A stretch of DNA of 64,000 nucleotides from Prevotella sp. MA2016 (GTDB lineage Bacteria; Bacteroidota; Bacteroidia; Bacteroidales; Bacteroidaceae), in assembly GCF_000619825.1 (NCBI RefSeq), contig NZ_JHUW01000009.1, positions 186,001 to 250,000 on the forward strand, read 5' to 3'. Under the pieces are notes generated by a model that saw nothing but the letters and a program-made list of their open reading frames with translations, searched no databases and was not told the origin of the DNA. Of the stretch, positions 1 through 8,842 are shown piece by piece. Each line of letters starts with the position of its first letter. Positions within the stretch are counted from its first letter, which is position 1. Position numbers and translations under genes: made by a program.

Positions 1-580
1 CATAGGCACGATACAGATAATCGTAGGCTGTAGAGTTATCGCCCATGCGCTGATAAGTTAAGCCTAAGGTATAGAGCGTACCAAAACAGGTATCGCCAAC
101 AGCCTCGAGTTTTTTCAGCTCCTGTAGGGCAAGGTCATAATTACCTATATTATAATAGGCCTCGGCCAGCTGACGGTTAATCAGGATGTGAGTTGAATCG
201 CGTTCAACGTACTTCTTGCAGATGTCGATAACCTTCTTTGGGAAAGTTTTACGTCCCATATCGCCCTGCCAACCATTGTTCAGTCTAGGCGTATAATCTA
301 CAATCAACTGTGCATCGTAAGGATTGCTCTTCAGCATCTCGTCAGCCCAATAGGCCAAGGAATCGTTCTGACCAAGCTGAGCAAAATTGCTGTAGTAAAG
401 GTGCATATCATCTGCGTTTAGGCTATCAGTAGGAATCTGTCGCAGACAATTGATACTCTTGTTAAAGTACCCACGCGATGCCAAGCGTACGGCATTAGTG
501 CGTAACTCGTCGGCTGTTTGTGCTGAGATGGTGGATAGCGAACAGAGGATAGTGAATAATGCTATAACGAATCTTTTCAT
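1..580 (-). CDS. TPR-repeat secreted protein, 3' part cut by window edge
   Basis: The reverse strand reads from an ATG at 580 with a signal peptide (MKRFVIALFTILCSLSTISA, then Q) followed by helical tetratricopeptide-like units, for example around NRQLAEAYYNIGNYDLALQ and TLYTLGLTYQRMGDNSTAYD. It runs open to base 1, so the C-terminus is missing. The ATG overlaps the stop of the upstream thioredoxin-like gene as ATGA (577-580), so the two are translationally coupled. TPR proteins usually mediate protein contacts; no enzymatic motif is visible in the part present, and the role is unknown. Confidence 0.8.
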   Translation of the reverse strand, partial: MKRFVIALFTILCSLSTISAQTADELRTNAVRLASRGYFNKSINCLRQIPTDSLNADDMHLYYSNFAQLGQNDSLAYWADEMLKSNPYDAQLIVDYTPRLNNGWQGDMGRKTFPKKVIDICKKYVERDSTHILINRQLAEAYYNIGNYDLALQELKKLEAVGDTCFGTLYTLGLTYQRMGDNSTAYDYLYRAY

Positions 581-1890
581 TGTTGTTTCTCCTTTTCTAA
601 TAATGTTTTAAGTTTATCGATAGCCAGCGTGATGCTGATATTCTTAGCGATGATGCGACCAGAGCGGTCAACGAGATAGTTATGGGGAATGGTTTGGATA
701 TCAAGAGCCTGATACTCGGGATACATTGCTCTCTTCTTATCATCGTAGGCATAATAATTGTAAATCTTGTAGGGGCGATCGGTTTGGGTGGCATCTTTGT
801 TGCGCAGATCTTTCTCCTTTACGGTGCTCCACCACTGTTTGCGATTCTCGTCTATACCTATCAGGCACACAGCCAAGTCATCGCTAAACTCCTGTGCAGC
901 ATAGCGGATATTGGGCATCTGAGCCATACAAGGCTGGCACCACGATGCCCAGAAATCTACCAAAACGTATTTCCCACGAAATTCATTAACGTTAGGCTTC
1001 GCCCCGTTATAAAGGCGCAAGTTCATGTAGTCGCCAACCTTCAAAGGCCTTACTTTTACTTTTTCTTCTTCTTTCTGGAATCGCTCACTATACGTTCGTA
1101 GTTGCATACCAGCCCATATCTCAAAACTCTGTGCCGACATATATGTCCCCATCGTGCTATCGTTTACAAAGGCTTTCATAGGTGGATAATCAGGGAATCG
1201 CACTAACAGCGAGTTCATCATATCGTCAACCTCCTTCTCGGTATAAGGATAAAGCGTTGGATTCCTGCGGAAAGAGTAGAACACATCACCTGCAGCCTCA
1301 ATCACACTATACGGACTTTTACCAGTACAGGCATAATCCAGGATATAGCGTTCAAGCTTATTTTTCTCCTGTTTGGCTATGGCGCGGATAGAATCACACT
1401 GGGCGTCGGAAAGGTTATAGAGCTGCGACATGTTATTCTGATTGAGATATACCTGACGAAGACTATCGTACCTACATTGATAATGTACCATTTCGAGTGT
1501 TGATGGCGAACCCTGCACCTTATCGATATAGCGAAGACCAAATCCATCATCTTCATCACCAATGCGAATACTCAGACTATCGCCACCCTTTACAACGATA
1601 GGCACACACTGCGGCCCGCGCCGTTGAAGCATCAGGTTTACGTTATACTCATAAGGCACATAGCCGTGCATGGTGCCCTCGCGATGCAACGAGTCGAAAC
1701 TGATAGAGTCGTGCAGTTGCATCTCGCGTTCAATCATCGAGTACATATACATTTTTTGTGGTTCGCTGGCGATGGCCGAATCAATCTTCACCGTTACCGC
1801 AAACCTATTCTCAGGCACTCCCACCCACTTCTGGGCCGAAACGCCTATGGCCTCAAATGCCATCAATGTCACTAATACAAACTTTTTCAT
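577..1890 (-). CDS. TlpA/ResA-like thiol-disulfide oxidoreductase
   Basis: The C-terminal third is a thioredoxin fold with the active site WASWCQPC near residues 312-320, as in TlpA/ResA reductases of Bacteroidota that work in the periplasm. The first 300 residues are a separate, less conserved domain typical of this group. I start the gene at the ATG at 1890, giving a signal peptide MKKFVLVTLMAFEAIGVSAQ; an in-frame extension to 1965 would cross the promoter element at 1918-1925. It is followed by the TPR gene with an ATGA overlap. The redox partner is not identifiable here. Confidence 0.85.
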   Translation of the reverse strand: MKKFVLVTLMAFEAIGVSAQKWVGVPENRFAVTVKIDSAIASEPQKMYMYSMIEREMQLHDSISFDSLHREGTMHGYVPYEYNVNLMLQRRGPQCVPIVVKGGDSLSIRIGDEDDGFGLRYIDKVQGSPSTLEMVHYQCRYDSLRQVYLNQNNMSQLYNLSDAQCDSIRAIAKQEKNKLERYILDYACTGKSPYSVIEAAGDVFYSFRRNPTLYPYTEKEVDDMMNSLLVRFPDYPPMKAFVNDSTMGTYMSAQSFEIWAGMQLRTYSERFQKEEEKVKVRPLKVGDYMNLRLYNGAKPNVNEFRGKYVLVDFWASWCQPCMAQMPNIRYAAQEFSDDLAVCLIGIDENRKQWWSTVKEKDLRNKDATQTDRPYKIYNYYAYDDKKRAMYPEYQALDIQTIPHNYLVDRSGRIIAKNISITLAIDKLKTLLEKEKQQ

Positions 1891-1917
1891 TCTAACATGA
1901 TTTTGGTTTATCGGTGG

Positions 1918-1925
1918 CAAAGGTA
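1918..1925 (-). promoter_or_regulatory. Bacteroidota -7 element TACCTTTG
   Basis: The reverse strand reads TACCTTTG, matching the TAnnTTTG -7 consensus of the Bacteroidota housekeeping sigma factor, 28 bases upstream of the ATG at 1890. It supports the short start of the thioredoxin-like gene. Confidence 0.7.
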
Positions 1926-1961
1926 TATAAAAACTCCGATAGCCTGATGCTACCGGAGTTT
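1926..1961 (-). terminator. Intrinsic terminator of the ptb-buk-sensor operon
   Basis: A 13-base-pair stem (1931-1943 with 1949-1961, one wobble pair, 5-base loop) is followed on the reverse strand by TTTTTATAT. It lies 22 bases after the stop of the membrane TPR gene and just before the next promoter. Confidence 0.85.
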
Positions 1962-1983
1962 GCAAATAGTTTGCATTTGGAGT

Positions 1984-3576
1984 TTAGAGGGTGCGAATTA
2001 CTTCGTCCCAGTCTTTTGCACTAGCTTTTTTGCCAAATGTCTTTTCGTATAGACGACTGCGAACGGTTGAGATGGCAGCCTTGCTGCGGAGGGTGAGCGT
2101 GGCAATTCTAACAGGTTCGAAACCTGCTTTGAGTAGCAGACTGACGTGCAGCTCGTGGGTAGATGGATGACACAGATGCATCAACCTGCCTGTGAATCCA
2201 TCATATACCTCATCGATGGCCTCCGACAGATTTATCCAATCCTCATCTGTTGGGTGCTCACTATCAGGCAGCGTTGTCAGGCGTTGCCATATCTCAGTAC
2301 TCTCTATCGTTTGTTCAGCTCGTTTTATCTCTTCAACGTCGGTCTTGGCATAGTTCTTTTTCAACTGTTGCAGGTGCTGGATACGCATCTCCATCAGTTC
2401 CTGGCGGCGGCGATGGCGCTGGATATAGGTAGCAAAGAGCACTACGATAATCACCACCACAGCAATACCTATTATAATAATAGACAGTTTAAAGTTGTTG
2501 TCGGCTTTCAGCTGCACGTTTTCTTCGGCCTGTTTCTGATTGTTGTAGAAAGCGTCGGCTTGGGCGATGGCCTCGTTGTTGGCAATAAAGTTCAGCTCAT
2601 CGTTCAAATCCTTGTAACGTGTGAAATGATCCTCGGCCTCGGCAGCTTTGCCTTGTTGGATAGCGATATGAGCTAGAATCTCATGCACATCACGCTTACT
2701 TACCGAGTTGCCCTCTTCCATCACTCGCTGACCAAAATAGAGTGCAGAATCAATCCTGCCAGTGTGGTAATATACGCTTGCTAACAAGGCATCAACCTTA
2801 TGACGCCCGCCTTGCATATGCTTATCCTTCAGGGGCAGAGCCAATCCCTTAGCAGCACTATACTGTCCGCTTTCGCAGTAATAGGTAGCCATGTCGAGCC
2901 TCAGCTCGTCCTGCTCGTTAATCAGTCCTGCTTTTGTAGCCAACACGTAGGCATCGTTCAGATTCGACAGCATTCCTCGTGGCACACGTTGCACCTTGAA
3001 CGACTGACTGATATAGCGCATAGCCTGTATCATGTTAAGCGTGTCGCCCTGATTTTCGGCATAGTGCAGAATGTAATTAGCATAGCGATTGGCCACATCG
3101 GGCATATTCTGGCGCAGCAGCAGTTTCACCATCCTTTCGTATAAATCGATATGCTGAGGCGTGATTTCGGTTGGCAACAGCTCTTCGGCCTTATGATAAT
3201 AGGCGATTGCCTTAGGACCATCGCTGCAGTTAGCTGCTATTGAACCAGCTATGATATAACTACGTATCAGTTTTTTCTTATCGCCTACCTCCTCGTAATA
3301 ATCCACTATTTCGTCAGCTGCCTTGAAGTTGCGTTCGGGCGACAGCTCGTTGTTCATCTCAAGTGCCAACAGCATATAATAATGCTTCACATAATCGGCA
3401 CAATTATCCGTCTGTCCCTTCAGTTGGGCCAGTTCTTTTCGAGCTAAGTCGCGATTATGCCGATGATCAATCTTGTCGAGCTCGTGGTAATAATATTTGT
3501 TGCCGGTATAATGGCAACCCGATAAGAGCGTGATGGCAAACATTACCATCAATCCTTGAAAACATATCTTTTTCAC
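1984..3576 (-). CDS. Membrane-anchored TPR protein with C-terminal HTH-like domain
   Basis: The protein has a lipoprotein-type N-terminus (LLSGC), about 320 residues of TPR-like helices, one membrane segment near residues 364-386 (IIIIGIAVVVIIVVLFATYI), a coiled-coil linker and a C-terminal region of about 60 residues that resembles a LuxR/SARP-type helix-turn-helix (SKAAISTVRSRLYEKTFG). Bacteroidota carry many such TPR-transmembrane-HTH proteins, presumed signal-responsive regulators. It is the last gene of an operon, 6 bases after the sensor kinase, in the place where a response regulator might be expected. DNA binding is inferred, not shown. Confidence 0.75.
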   Translation of the reverse strand: MKKICFQGLMVMFAITLLSGCHYTGNKYYYHELDKIDHRHNRDLARKELAQLKGQTDNCADYVKHYYMLLALEMNNELSPERNFKAADEIVDYYEEVGDKKKLIRSYIIAGSIAANCSDGPKAIAYYHKAEELLPTEITPQHIDLYERMVKLLLRQNMPDVANRYANYILHYAENQGDTLNMIQAMRYISQSFKVQRVPRGMLSNLNDAYVLATKAGLINEQDELRLDMATYYCESGQYSAAKGLALPLKDKHMQGGRHKVDALLASVYYHTGRIDSALYFGQRVMEEGNSVSKRDVHEILAHIAIQQGKAAEAEDHFTRYKDLNDELNFIANNEAIAQADAFYNNQKQAEENVQLKADNNFKLSIIIIGIAVVVIIVVLFATYIQRHRRRQELMEMRIQHLQQLKKNYAKTDVEEIKRAEQTIESTEIWQRLTTLPDSEHPTDEDWINLSEAIDEVYDGFTGRLMHLCHPSTHELHVSLLLKAGFEPVRIATLTLRSKAAISTVRSRLYEKTFGKKASAKDWDEVIRTL

Positions 3577-3582
3577 TATTCT

Positions 3583-5493
3583 TTAATTTGTATTTGGGAT
3601 GGTGAGGATGAAGCGACAGCCAGAGTGGTAGGTGGTGTCGAGAACGACATCGCCGCCTAGGTTCTGGGCGTGGCGCTTGGCCAGAGGGAGGCCCAATCCG
3701 AGACCCTCGGAGAGGTCGTCGACTTTGGTGAAAAACTTAAACATGTGCTCTATCTCATCTTCTGAGATACCTTTGCCCTGGTCCTCTATAATATAAGTCA
3801 CAAAAGCGTCGGTGGCTGATATACGCACTACAACATGCTGCCCATCTGAATACTTAACTGCATTGAAAAGCAACTCAAGTAAGCTGTGCATAAAATAGAT
3901 ACGGTTGGTATTCACACGGAAGTCATCAGCCAACTCTGTCTCAACACGAATCCCAACACCAGAATTGCGTTGTAGCACTACAGCCACAGAATCGCGCGCC
4001 AACTGGTTACAATAAACGATATCGTTCTTATGACTGTTCAACTCTTCAGAGAGACCTGAATCAGAGCTATCAAAAAGCATCAGAACCATACGCTTCAGTT
4101 GGGTAGCATTATAATTCATCGTGTCGGCCACGTTCTTCATATCATCTTCCGGAAGACTGCTTCCGCCGGCATCGCTCAGCACCTGAGCAAAGCCCATGAT
4201 AATATTGAGCGGTGTACGGATCTGGTGAGTCACATTCTGAATGAAAGTTGTCTTCTGCTGATCAGCCTCCTTAGCTAAGAGTGCAGCTTGTAGCAGTTCC
4301 TCGTTGCGCTGCCTGGTCTGATCGCTTATAAAACGTACACTCTTCATGTGCTTATTGAGCGACTCAAGCATCGTGGCAAAACTGTTCTGCAAGCGCCCTA
4401 TCACATCTATGCGCTCACTATGCGGTATGGATACTTCCATGTTTCCGGCAGCCACACTTTGCACCTTGAGCAGCAACTGGTCTAATGGCCTGATAGTATG
4501 CGACATCATCCTGTAACACAAGAGGATAATGACCAATAAGCCCAAGACGAGCAACGACAACACCAGATAGATCAGCTTATGATAGCCAGCCATCACGTCG
4601 CTATCCGGGCAAACGATAGCCAGGCTCCATGATGTGCCAGGCACTGGCTTGTAGCATACGATACTGTTGGTACCACCGATATTCATCAACTTACTTCCCT
4701 GTTTGCCATTAATCATCTCATGCCCCAACACTATCTGGTCGGCCATCTCGCGGGTATCAGCACCAGTGAAGATGGTCTGCTTGAAGAGCATGGTTGAATC
4801 AGGATGTACGAAGTAACGCCCATCCTCATCAATCATCATGAAATAAGAGTTGGGATAGGGTTTCAGCTCCAGCATATCCTTAGATAGTCGTAAGAGCGAC
4901 AAATCGGTAGAGATGATGCCTACAAAGGTGCTATCGGCATTATAAAGTGGTTTACCATATGAGGCCACCATACCATCGATGGTAAGCTCCAGCGAGTCGG
5001 CCTCATCATAGTAGGCCACCCAGCATGGTCCGTGCTTCTCGTATGGCGCCTTATACCAGCGTTTATGGAAGTAATCGTAAGGCTCCTCTATCACGGTAGT
5101 CACCGAATCAGTACTACCCTCTCTGACGGAGTAGGCAGAGAAATTGCGACCATAGGCAGAGAAGGCATACGGCTCGGCACTGATGGAACAGCCATCGATA
5201 TGCGGATTAAGCGATACGATACGATTGGTGAATTGCATCAGCGTGTCGGGATAAAAGCCCTGCTCCACCTGCCAGCTATAGGCATTAGTAGCCGTCTCGA
5301 TAAAGAGCAGATGGCGCGAGAGTTGCTGCATGGCCAAATTCAGCGCACTGCTGGCATGGCCGATAGCCTCATTGCGGATGATATGTCGCGACTGCGTGAA
5401 GAGCACGCCCAGCGATACCATAAAGATAGGGGCAGCCAGTATGAGCAGCGCCACAGTGAGCTTGGTAGAGAATGATTTGCGGATATTAATCAT
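3583..5493 (-). CDS. Sensor histidine kinase with PDC/Cache sensor and HAMP
   Basis: The order is membrane segment 1 (about 11-31), an extracytoplasmic PDC/Cache-like sensor, membrane segment 2 (about 308-326), HAMP, HisKA with phosphoacceptor His in VTHQIRTPL (near residue 421), and an HATPase domain with DQGKGIS and GLGLGLPLAKR. All catalytic boxes look intact. Its ATG at 5493 overlaps the preceding sensor-like gene by 8 bases. No receiver-domain protein is encoded nearby; the adjacent TPR/HTH protein is the only regulator candidate in the operon. Confidence 0.92.
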   Translation of the reverse strand: MINIRKSFSTKLTVALLILAAPIFMVSLGVLFTQSRHIIRNEAIGHASSALNLAMQQLSRHLLFIETATNAYSWQVEQGFYPDTLMQFTNRIVSLNPHIDGCSISAEPYAFSAYGRNFSAYSVREGSTDSVTTVIEEPYDYFHKRWYKAPYEKHGPCWVAYYDEADSLELTIDGMVASYGKPLYNADSTFVGIISTDLSLLRLSKDMLELKPYPNSYFMMIDEDGRYFVHPDSTMLFKQTIFTGADTREMADQIVLGHEMINGKQGSKLMNIGGTNSIVCYKPVPGTSWSLAIVCPDSDVMAGYHKLIYLVLSLLVLGLLVIILLCYRMMSHTIRPLDQLLLKVQSVAAGNMEVSIPHSERIDVIGRLQNSFATMLESLNKHMKSVRFISDQTRQRNEELLQAALLAKEADQQKTTFIQNVTHQIRTPLNIIMGFAQVLSDAGGSSLPEDDMKNVADTMNYNATQLKRMVLMLFDSSDSGLSEELNSHKNDIVYCNQLARDSVAVVLQRNSGVGIRVETELADDFRVNTNRIYFMHSLLELLFNAVKYSDGQHVVVRISATDAFVTYIIEDQGKGISEDEIEHMFKFFTKVDDLSEGLGLGLPLAKRHAQNLGGDVVLDTTYHSGCRFILTIPNTN

Positions 5494-6838
5494 GGCCGGC
5501 CTCCTTTCTTATATCATCGTCCGACATCGAAATCAGATTCTTCAGCAGTTCGGTAATAGCCTTACCATTCTTCTGGATATCAGCAATCAGCACGGGTGCA
5601 TCCTGTGTCGATTTTTCACATAACTGGTTCACATCCTCCTCGATGGCAGCAGCAGGGGCCATCATCTGGTTGGTCATATTGTGCAGGAAAGCCGTCTTCA
5701 TGCGGTCGGCCTTCTTAGCCTTATCATAGGTCACGCGCAACTCATCACAGCGTTCATACAGCGTTGTCTTGAGCTTCTCCAGTTCATCAATCTTGGTGGC
5801 CAGTGAGCGCTGCATGATCTGGAAATTATCCTGCAATCGTCCCACCTCATCTATATGCTTACTATCGGGAATAGCTTCATTGAAATGTCCTGCCGCTATA
5901 TGCTGTGCTTTAGTGGTAAGCATTAGCAATGGTTTCAGGCGACTCTTGATAACCACATAACTAAGCAGAAACATCACCAGCAAGCCCACTATAGCAATGG
6001 CTAGCACATAGTATAGCAAGTCGTTGTAGTCGCCAAAGATATCGTCCTCAGGATAAACGATGCCAGCACTCCATCCGAGATGCCACGTAGTACGACTTCG
6101 CAAGCTGTCGCGATTGAAAGGCTTAAAGAACACATAATAGTCGTTACCCCACAATTCGAAGGAGCGATAGCTTGCTTGTCCGGCTATCATGGCCTCTAAG
6201 GCCTCACTCATATCAGGACTGGCTATGTTTTCAGACAACTCGAAAGCCGACTGCTGCATCAGGCGTTCACTATAAGGATGCACGATAAACGAGCCCAAGC
6301 TGTCTATCAGCACACAGAACGAATTGGCAGATGGCTTGGCTTGAGCCACAATGCGTGAGAGCTGCCTCATCGACACATCCACACAGATAGCACCGATATG
6401 CTTACCTGCCCCATCTTCGATAGGGATACTGAAGCAGATGAGCGAGTCCTTATCAGATTCATCAGTTTTCACTGACCATTTGGGCTCCATATATGCACTA
6501 TCGCTAAACAGGATAGTACAATCGGCTACGTAAGGATTACTCTTTATCAGCTTACGTCGATAATAGTCGATAGCCTTAGGGTCGCCAAGGTGAGGCACCA
6601 TACTATAATAAACATTACCGGCCATTTGCTCAACACTCAGCAGAATATTATCGATATTCTTCATAGTGGCATCGAGCGTCAAGTCAACACGTGCCAGCGT
6701 TTCCTCCTTCACTTTTTTTCGTGAGTATTCAAGCATAACGACCAATGAGACTATGAGCAGAACAGCCATAGCCAAGACAGCCATCAGACTAATCTTGACC
6801 GACAACCGTCCTTTTATAGACCTCACAAGTCTAGTCAT
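5486..6838 (-). CDS. Degenerate sensor: PDC-HAMP-HisKA remnant without catalytic His or ATPase domain
   Basis: Architecture mirrors the downstream kinase: membrane segment (14-38), PDC/Cache sensor, second membrane segment (about 273-295), HAMP and a HisKA-like helix near residue 386. The phosphoacceptor box reads FLHNMTNQMMAPA against FIQNVTHQIRTPL in the neighbour, so His is replaced by Asn and the RTP triplet is lost; the protein then ends about 65 residues later with no HATPase domain. The start at 6838 lies 14 bases after buk; a longer frame would overlap buk. It may be a dimerising or ligand-sensing partner of the active kinase (inference). Confidence 0.8.
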   Translation of the reverse strand: MTRLVRSIKGRLSVKISLMAVLAMAVLLIVSLVVMLEYSRKKVKEETLARVDLTLDATMKNIDNILLSVEQMAGNVYYSMVPHLGDPKAIDYYRRKLIKSNPYVADCTILFSDSAYMEPKWSVKTDESDKDSLICFSIPIEDGAGKHIGAICVDVSMRQLSRIVAQAKPSANSFCVLIDSLGSFIVHPYSERLMQQSAFELSENIASPDMSEALEAMIAGQASYRSFELWGNDYYVFFKPFNRDSLRSRTTWHLGWSAGIVYPEDDIFGDYNDLLYYVLAIAIVGLLVMFLLSYVVIKSRLKPLLMLTTKAQHIAAGHFNEAIPDSKHIDEVGRLQDNFQIMQRSLATKIDELEKLKTTLYERCDELRVTYDKAKKADRMKTAFLHNMTNQMMAPAAAIEEDVNQLCEKSTQDAPVLIADIQKNGKAITELLKNLISMSDDDIRKEAGHD

Positions 6839-6851
6839 ACCTACCTTTTTT

Positions 6852-7922
6852 TTATTTATATTCCTTTGCTTTACGTTTGCCGCGCAATACTGCCAGCGCA
6901 TTCAGAGCCAGCGCTTCCATTTCGTCTTCGCCTGGGAAACAATGTACAGGCGCCAAAAAGCCAACACGCTCGCGCAGACGATTCACGATATACTCACTTC
7001 GGGCCAGACCTCCTGTCAGCAGTATCGCATCTATCTTTCCACAGAGTACAGCCGATTCTGAGGCGATATTCTTGGCCACATGATAGATCATCGCATCAAG
7101 AATCAGTTTGGCATGTTGATCACCATAGTCTTCGATACGGCGCAGGATTTCACGCACGTCGTTGGTACCAAGATGCGCATTCAGTCCGGCCTTGCCGGCA
7201 ATGCGCTTCAGCAGCTGCTTCTCGTTATATTTTCCACTGAAACAGAGACGAATCAAGTCTGACGCCGGCAGCGATCCTGCCCGTTCGGGCGAGAATGGGC
7301 CCTCGCCATCCAGGGCGTTGTTAGCATCAACCGCACGACCTTTCTCATGAGCTGCTATAGAAATGCCACCACCCATGTGGCAGATAATCAGATTCAGATC
7401 CTCATATTCCTTACCTATCTCAGATGCATATCTGCGGGCAATGGCGCGCTGGTTAAGCGCATGCCAGATACAGATACGGTTCATCAGTGGCGAACCAGAG
7501 ATACGGGCATAATCGTTCAACTCATCCACCACACCAGGGTCGGCAATAAACGAGCGACAATGAGGAATAGCAGATGCTATCTCGTGCGCTATCAGGCAAC
7601 CTAAGTTGCAGGCGTGGTTATGCAGAGCTATACCGCTATGTGTATCCTGTATCATCAGATCATTAATCTCGTAAACACCACCTTCGAGTGGTTTAACCAG
7701 TCCGCCTCGACCTATCACAGCATCAAACTCTACAGGAATATCGGCCTGGCGCAACTCGTCGAGCACCAACTGCTTACGGAAATCCTGCTGCTCGATAACA
7801 TCGTCGAAACGGGCCAGTTCATCGGCACTATGAGCGATGGTGCGGACCAGTATAGGCGATTCGTCGTCGAAGACGGCTATCTTAGTAGATGTTGAACCAG
7901 GATTAATTACTAATATCTTCAT
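6852..7922 (-). CDS. buk: Butyrate kinase
   Basis: The protein matches the acetokinase/ASKHA family, butyrate kinase branch, from the N-terminal phosphate motif (KILVINPGSTSTKIAVF) to GGLARSEYIVNRL near the C-terminus; about 356 residues is the normal length. It interconverts butyryl phosphate plus ADP with butyrate plus ATP, and relatives accept branched acyl groups. The ATG at 7922 shares one base with the ptb stop (TGATG), showing coupling. A TTG one codon upstream is a less likely start. Confidence 0.95.
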   Translation of the reverse strand: MKILVINPGSTSTKIAVFDDESPILVRTIAHSADELARFDDVIEQQDFRKQLVLDELRQADIPVEFDAVIGRGGLVKPLEGGVYEINDLMIQDTHSGIALHNHACNLGCLIAHEIASAIPHCRSFIADPGVVDELNDYARISGSPLMNRICIWHALNQRAIARRYASEIGKEYEDLNLIICHMGGGISIAAHEKGRAVDANNALDGEGPFSPERAGSLPASDLIRLCFSGKYNEKQLLKRIAGKAGLNAHLGTNDVREILRRIEDYGDQHAKLILDAMIYHVAKNIASESAVLCGKIDAILLTGGLARSEYIVNRLRERVGFLAPVHCFPGEDEMEALALNALAVLRGKRKAKEYK

Positions 7923-8758
7923 CAAATTGCTGCTAAAGCCAATGAGTAATACTTAGAATCAGGACTGTCGGCACGCGATGGGAGCACGCAACAGCACTGT
8001 GTGCCCTGCAGCACACCCGCCGTCTTGGCATAGCCAAACAGGGTGATAGCTTTATAGAACACATTACCAGCCACGATATCCGGGAAGATCAAGGCATCGG
8101 CCTGACCATCGATAACAGAGTGGATACCCTTTTCGCGCAGACTGACGGAATCGAGCGATGTCTTCAGGTCGAGCGGACCATCTATGATGCAACGCCCGAA
8201 CTTACCCGTCTGAGCCTCGGCAATAATCTCCAGATAATCCACTGTATAAGGGAACACCTTGGCACTCACCTTCTCAGCACAGTGGATGAGCGAGATGCGG
8301 GGCTCCTCGATACCTAAGGCGTGGCACACATAGTTCATATAGTGTATCTGCTGGCGGCGCTGGGCCTCGGTGGGCACAGGTATCACAGCCGCATCGGTAA
8401 AGAACAGCAACTTCTCATATTTAGGGATCTCTGCCATCGCCACATGAGTGAGCACATGCCCTGGGCGCAGAATGCCGTTCTCCTTATCAAGGATAGCCTT
8501 CAACAATACATCGGTATTCACAAGACCTTTCATCAGGATGTCGGCCTCGCCATTCTTGCACATAGCAACCGCCCTGCGCGCACATTCTTCCTTATCGTCA
8601 CCATCCACATAGATGGGCTCTATAAATCCCATCTCCTTACCTTTCTCTACAGCATAACGGGTACTGGCGTCGCTGGCGCATACTACTGCCACACGCTTCT
8701 TATCACCTCGCTGCTGGAGGAAAACAATCATATCGTTTAGGGTTCTTATAGCCTGCAT
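7922..8758 (-). CDS. ptb: Phosphate butyryltransferase
   Basis: This is a PTA/PTB-family protein of 278 residues, the usual length of the phosphate butyryltransferase branch, with KGLVNTDVLLKAIL and DGPLDLKTSLD segments typical of the family. It exchanges CoA and phosphate on butyryl groups and feeds butyrate kinase, so the pair makes ATP from acyl-CoA. It is the first gene of the operon, 30 bases from a clear promoter. Confidence 0.94.
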   Translation of the reverse strand: MQAIRTLNDMIVFLQQRGDKKRVAVVCASDASTRYAVEKGKEMGFIEPIYVDGDDKEECARRAVAMCKNGEADILMKGLVNTDVLLKAILDKENGILRPGHVLTHVAMAEIPKYEKLLFFTDAAVIPVPTEAQRRQQIHYMNYVCHALGIEEPRISLIHCAEKVSAKVFPYTVDYLEIIAEAQTGKFGRCIIDGPLDLKTSLDSVSLREKGIHSVIDGQADALIFPDIVAGNVFYKAITLFGYAKTAGVLQGTQCCCVLPSRADSPDSKYYSLALAAI

Positions 8759-8787
8759 AGGTTTATTATTTTATTGCTTTAATGCTG

Positions 8788-8795
8788 CAAATATA
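8788..8795 (-). promoter_or_regulatory. -7 element TATATTTG of the ptb operon
   Basis: The reverse strand reads TATATTTG about 30 bases before the ptb ATG. It faces the GH95 promoter in a short divergent region. Confidence 0.7.
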
Positions 8796-8807
8796 CGAAC
8801 TTTTTTG

Positions 8808-8815
8808 TATCTTTG
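8808..8815 (+). promoter_or_regulatory. -7 element TATCTTTG of the GH95-araC unit
   Basis: TATCTTTG lies 27 bases before the ATG at 8843, so transcription should start near 8822. This rules out a start codon at 8813 inside the element. Confidence 0.75.
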
Positions 8816-8842
8816 CAAACAGAATCGAATAAAAACAAGAAA

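Noticed and set aside
4990..5623. Forward frames of 147 and 97 codons opposite the sensor kinase genes
   Set aside because: They are antisense to two well-supported genes and contain no motif.
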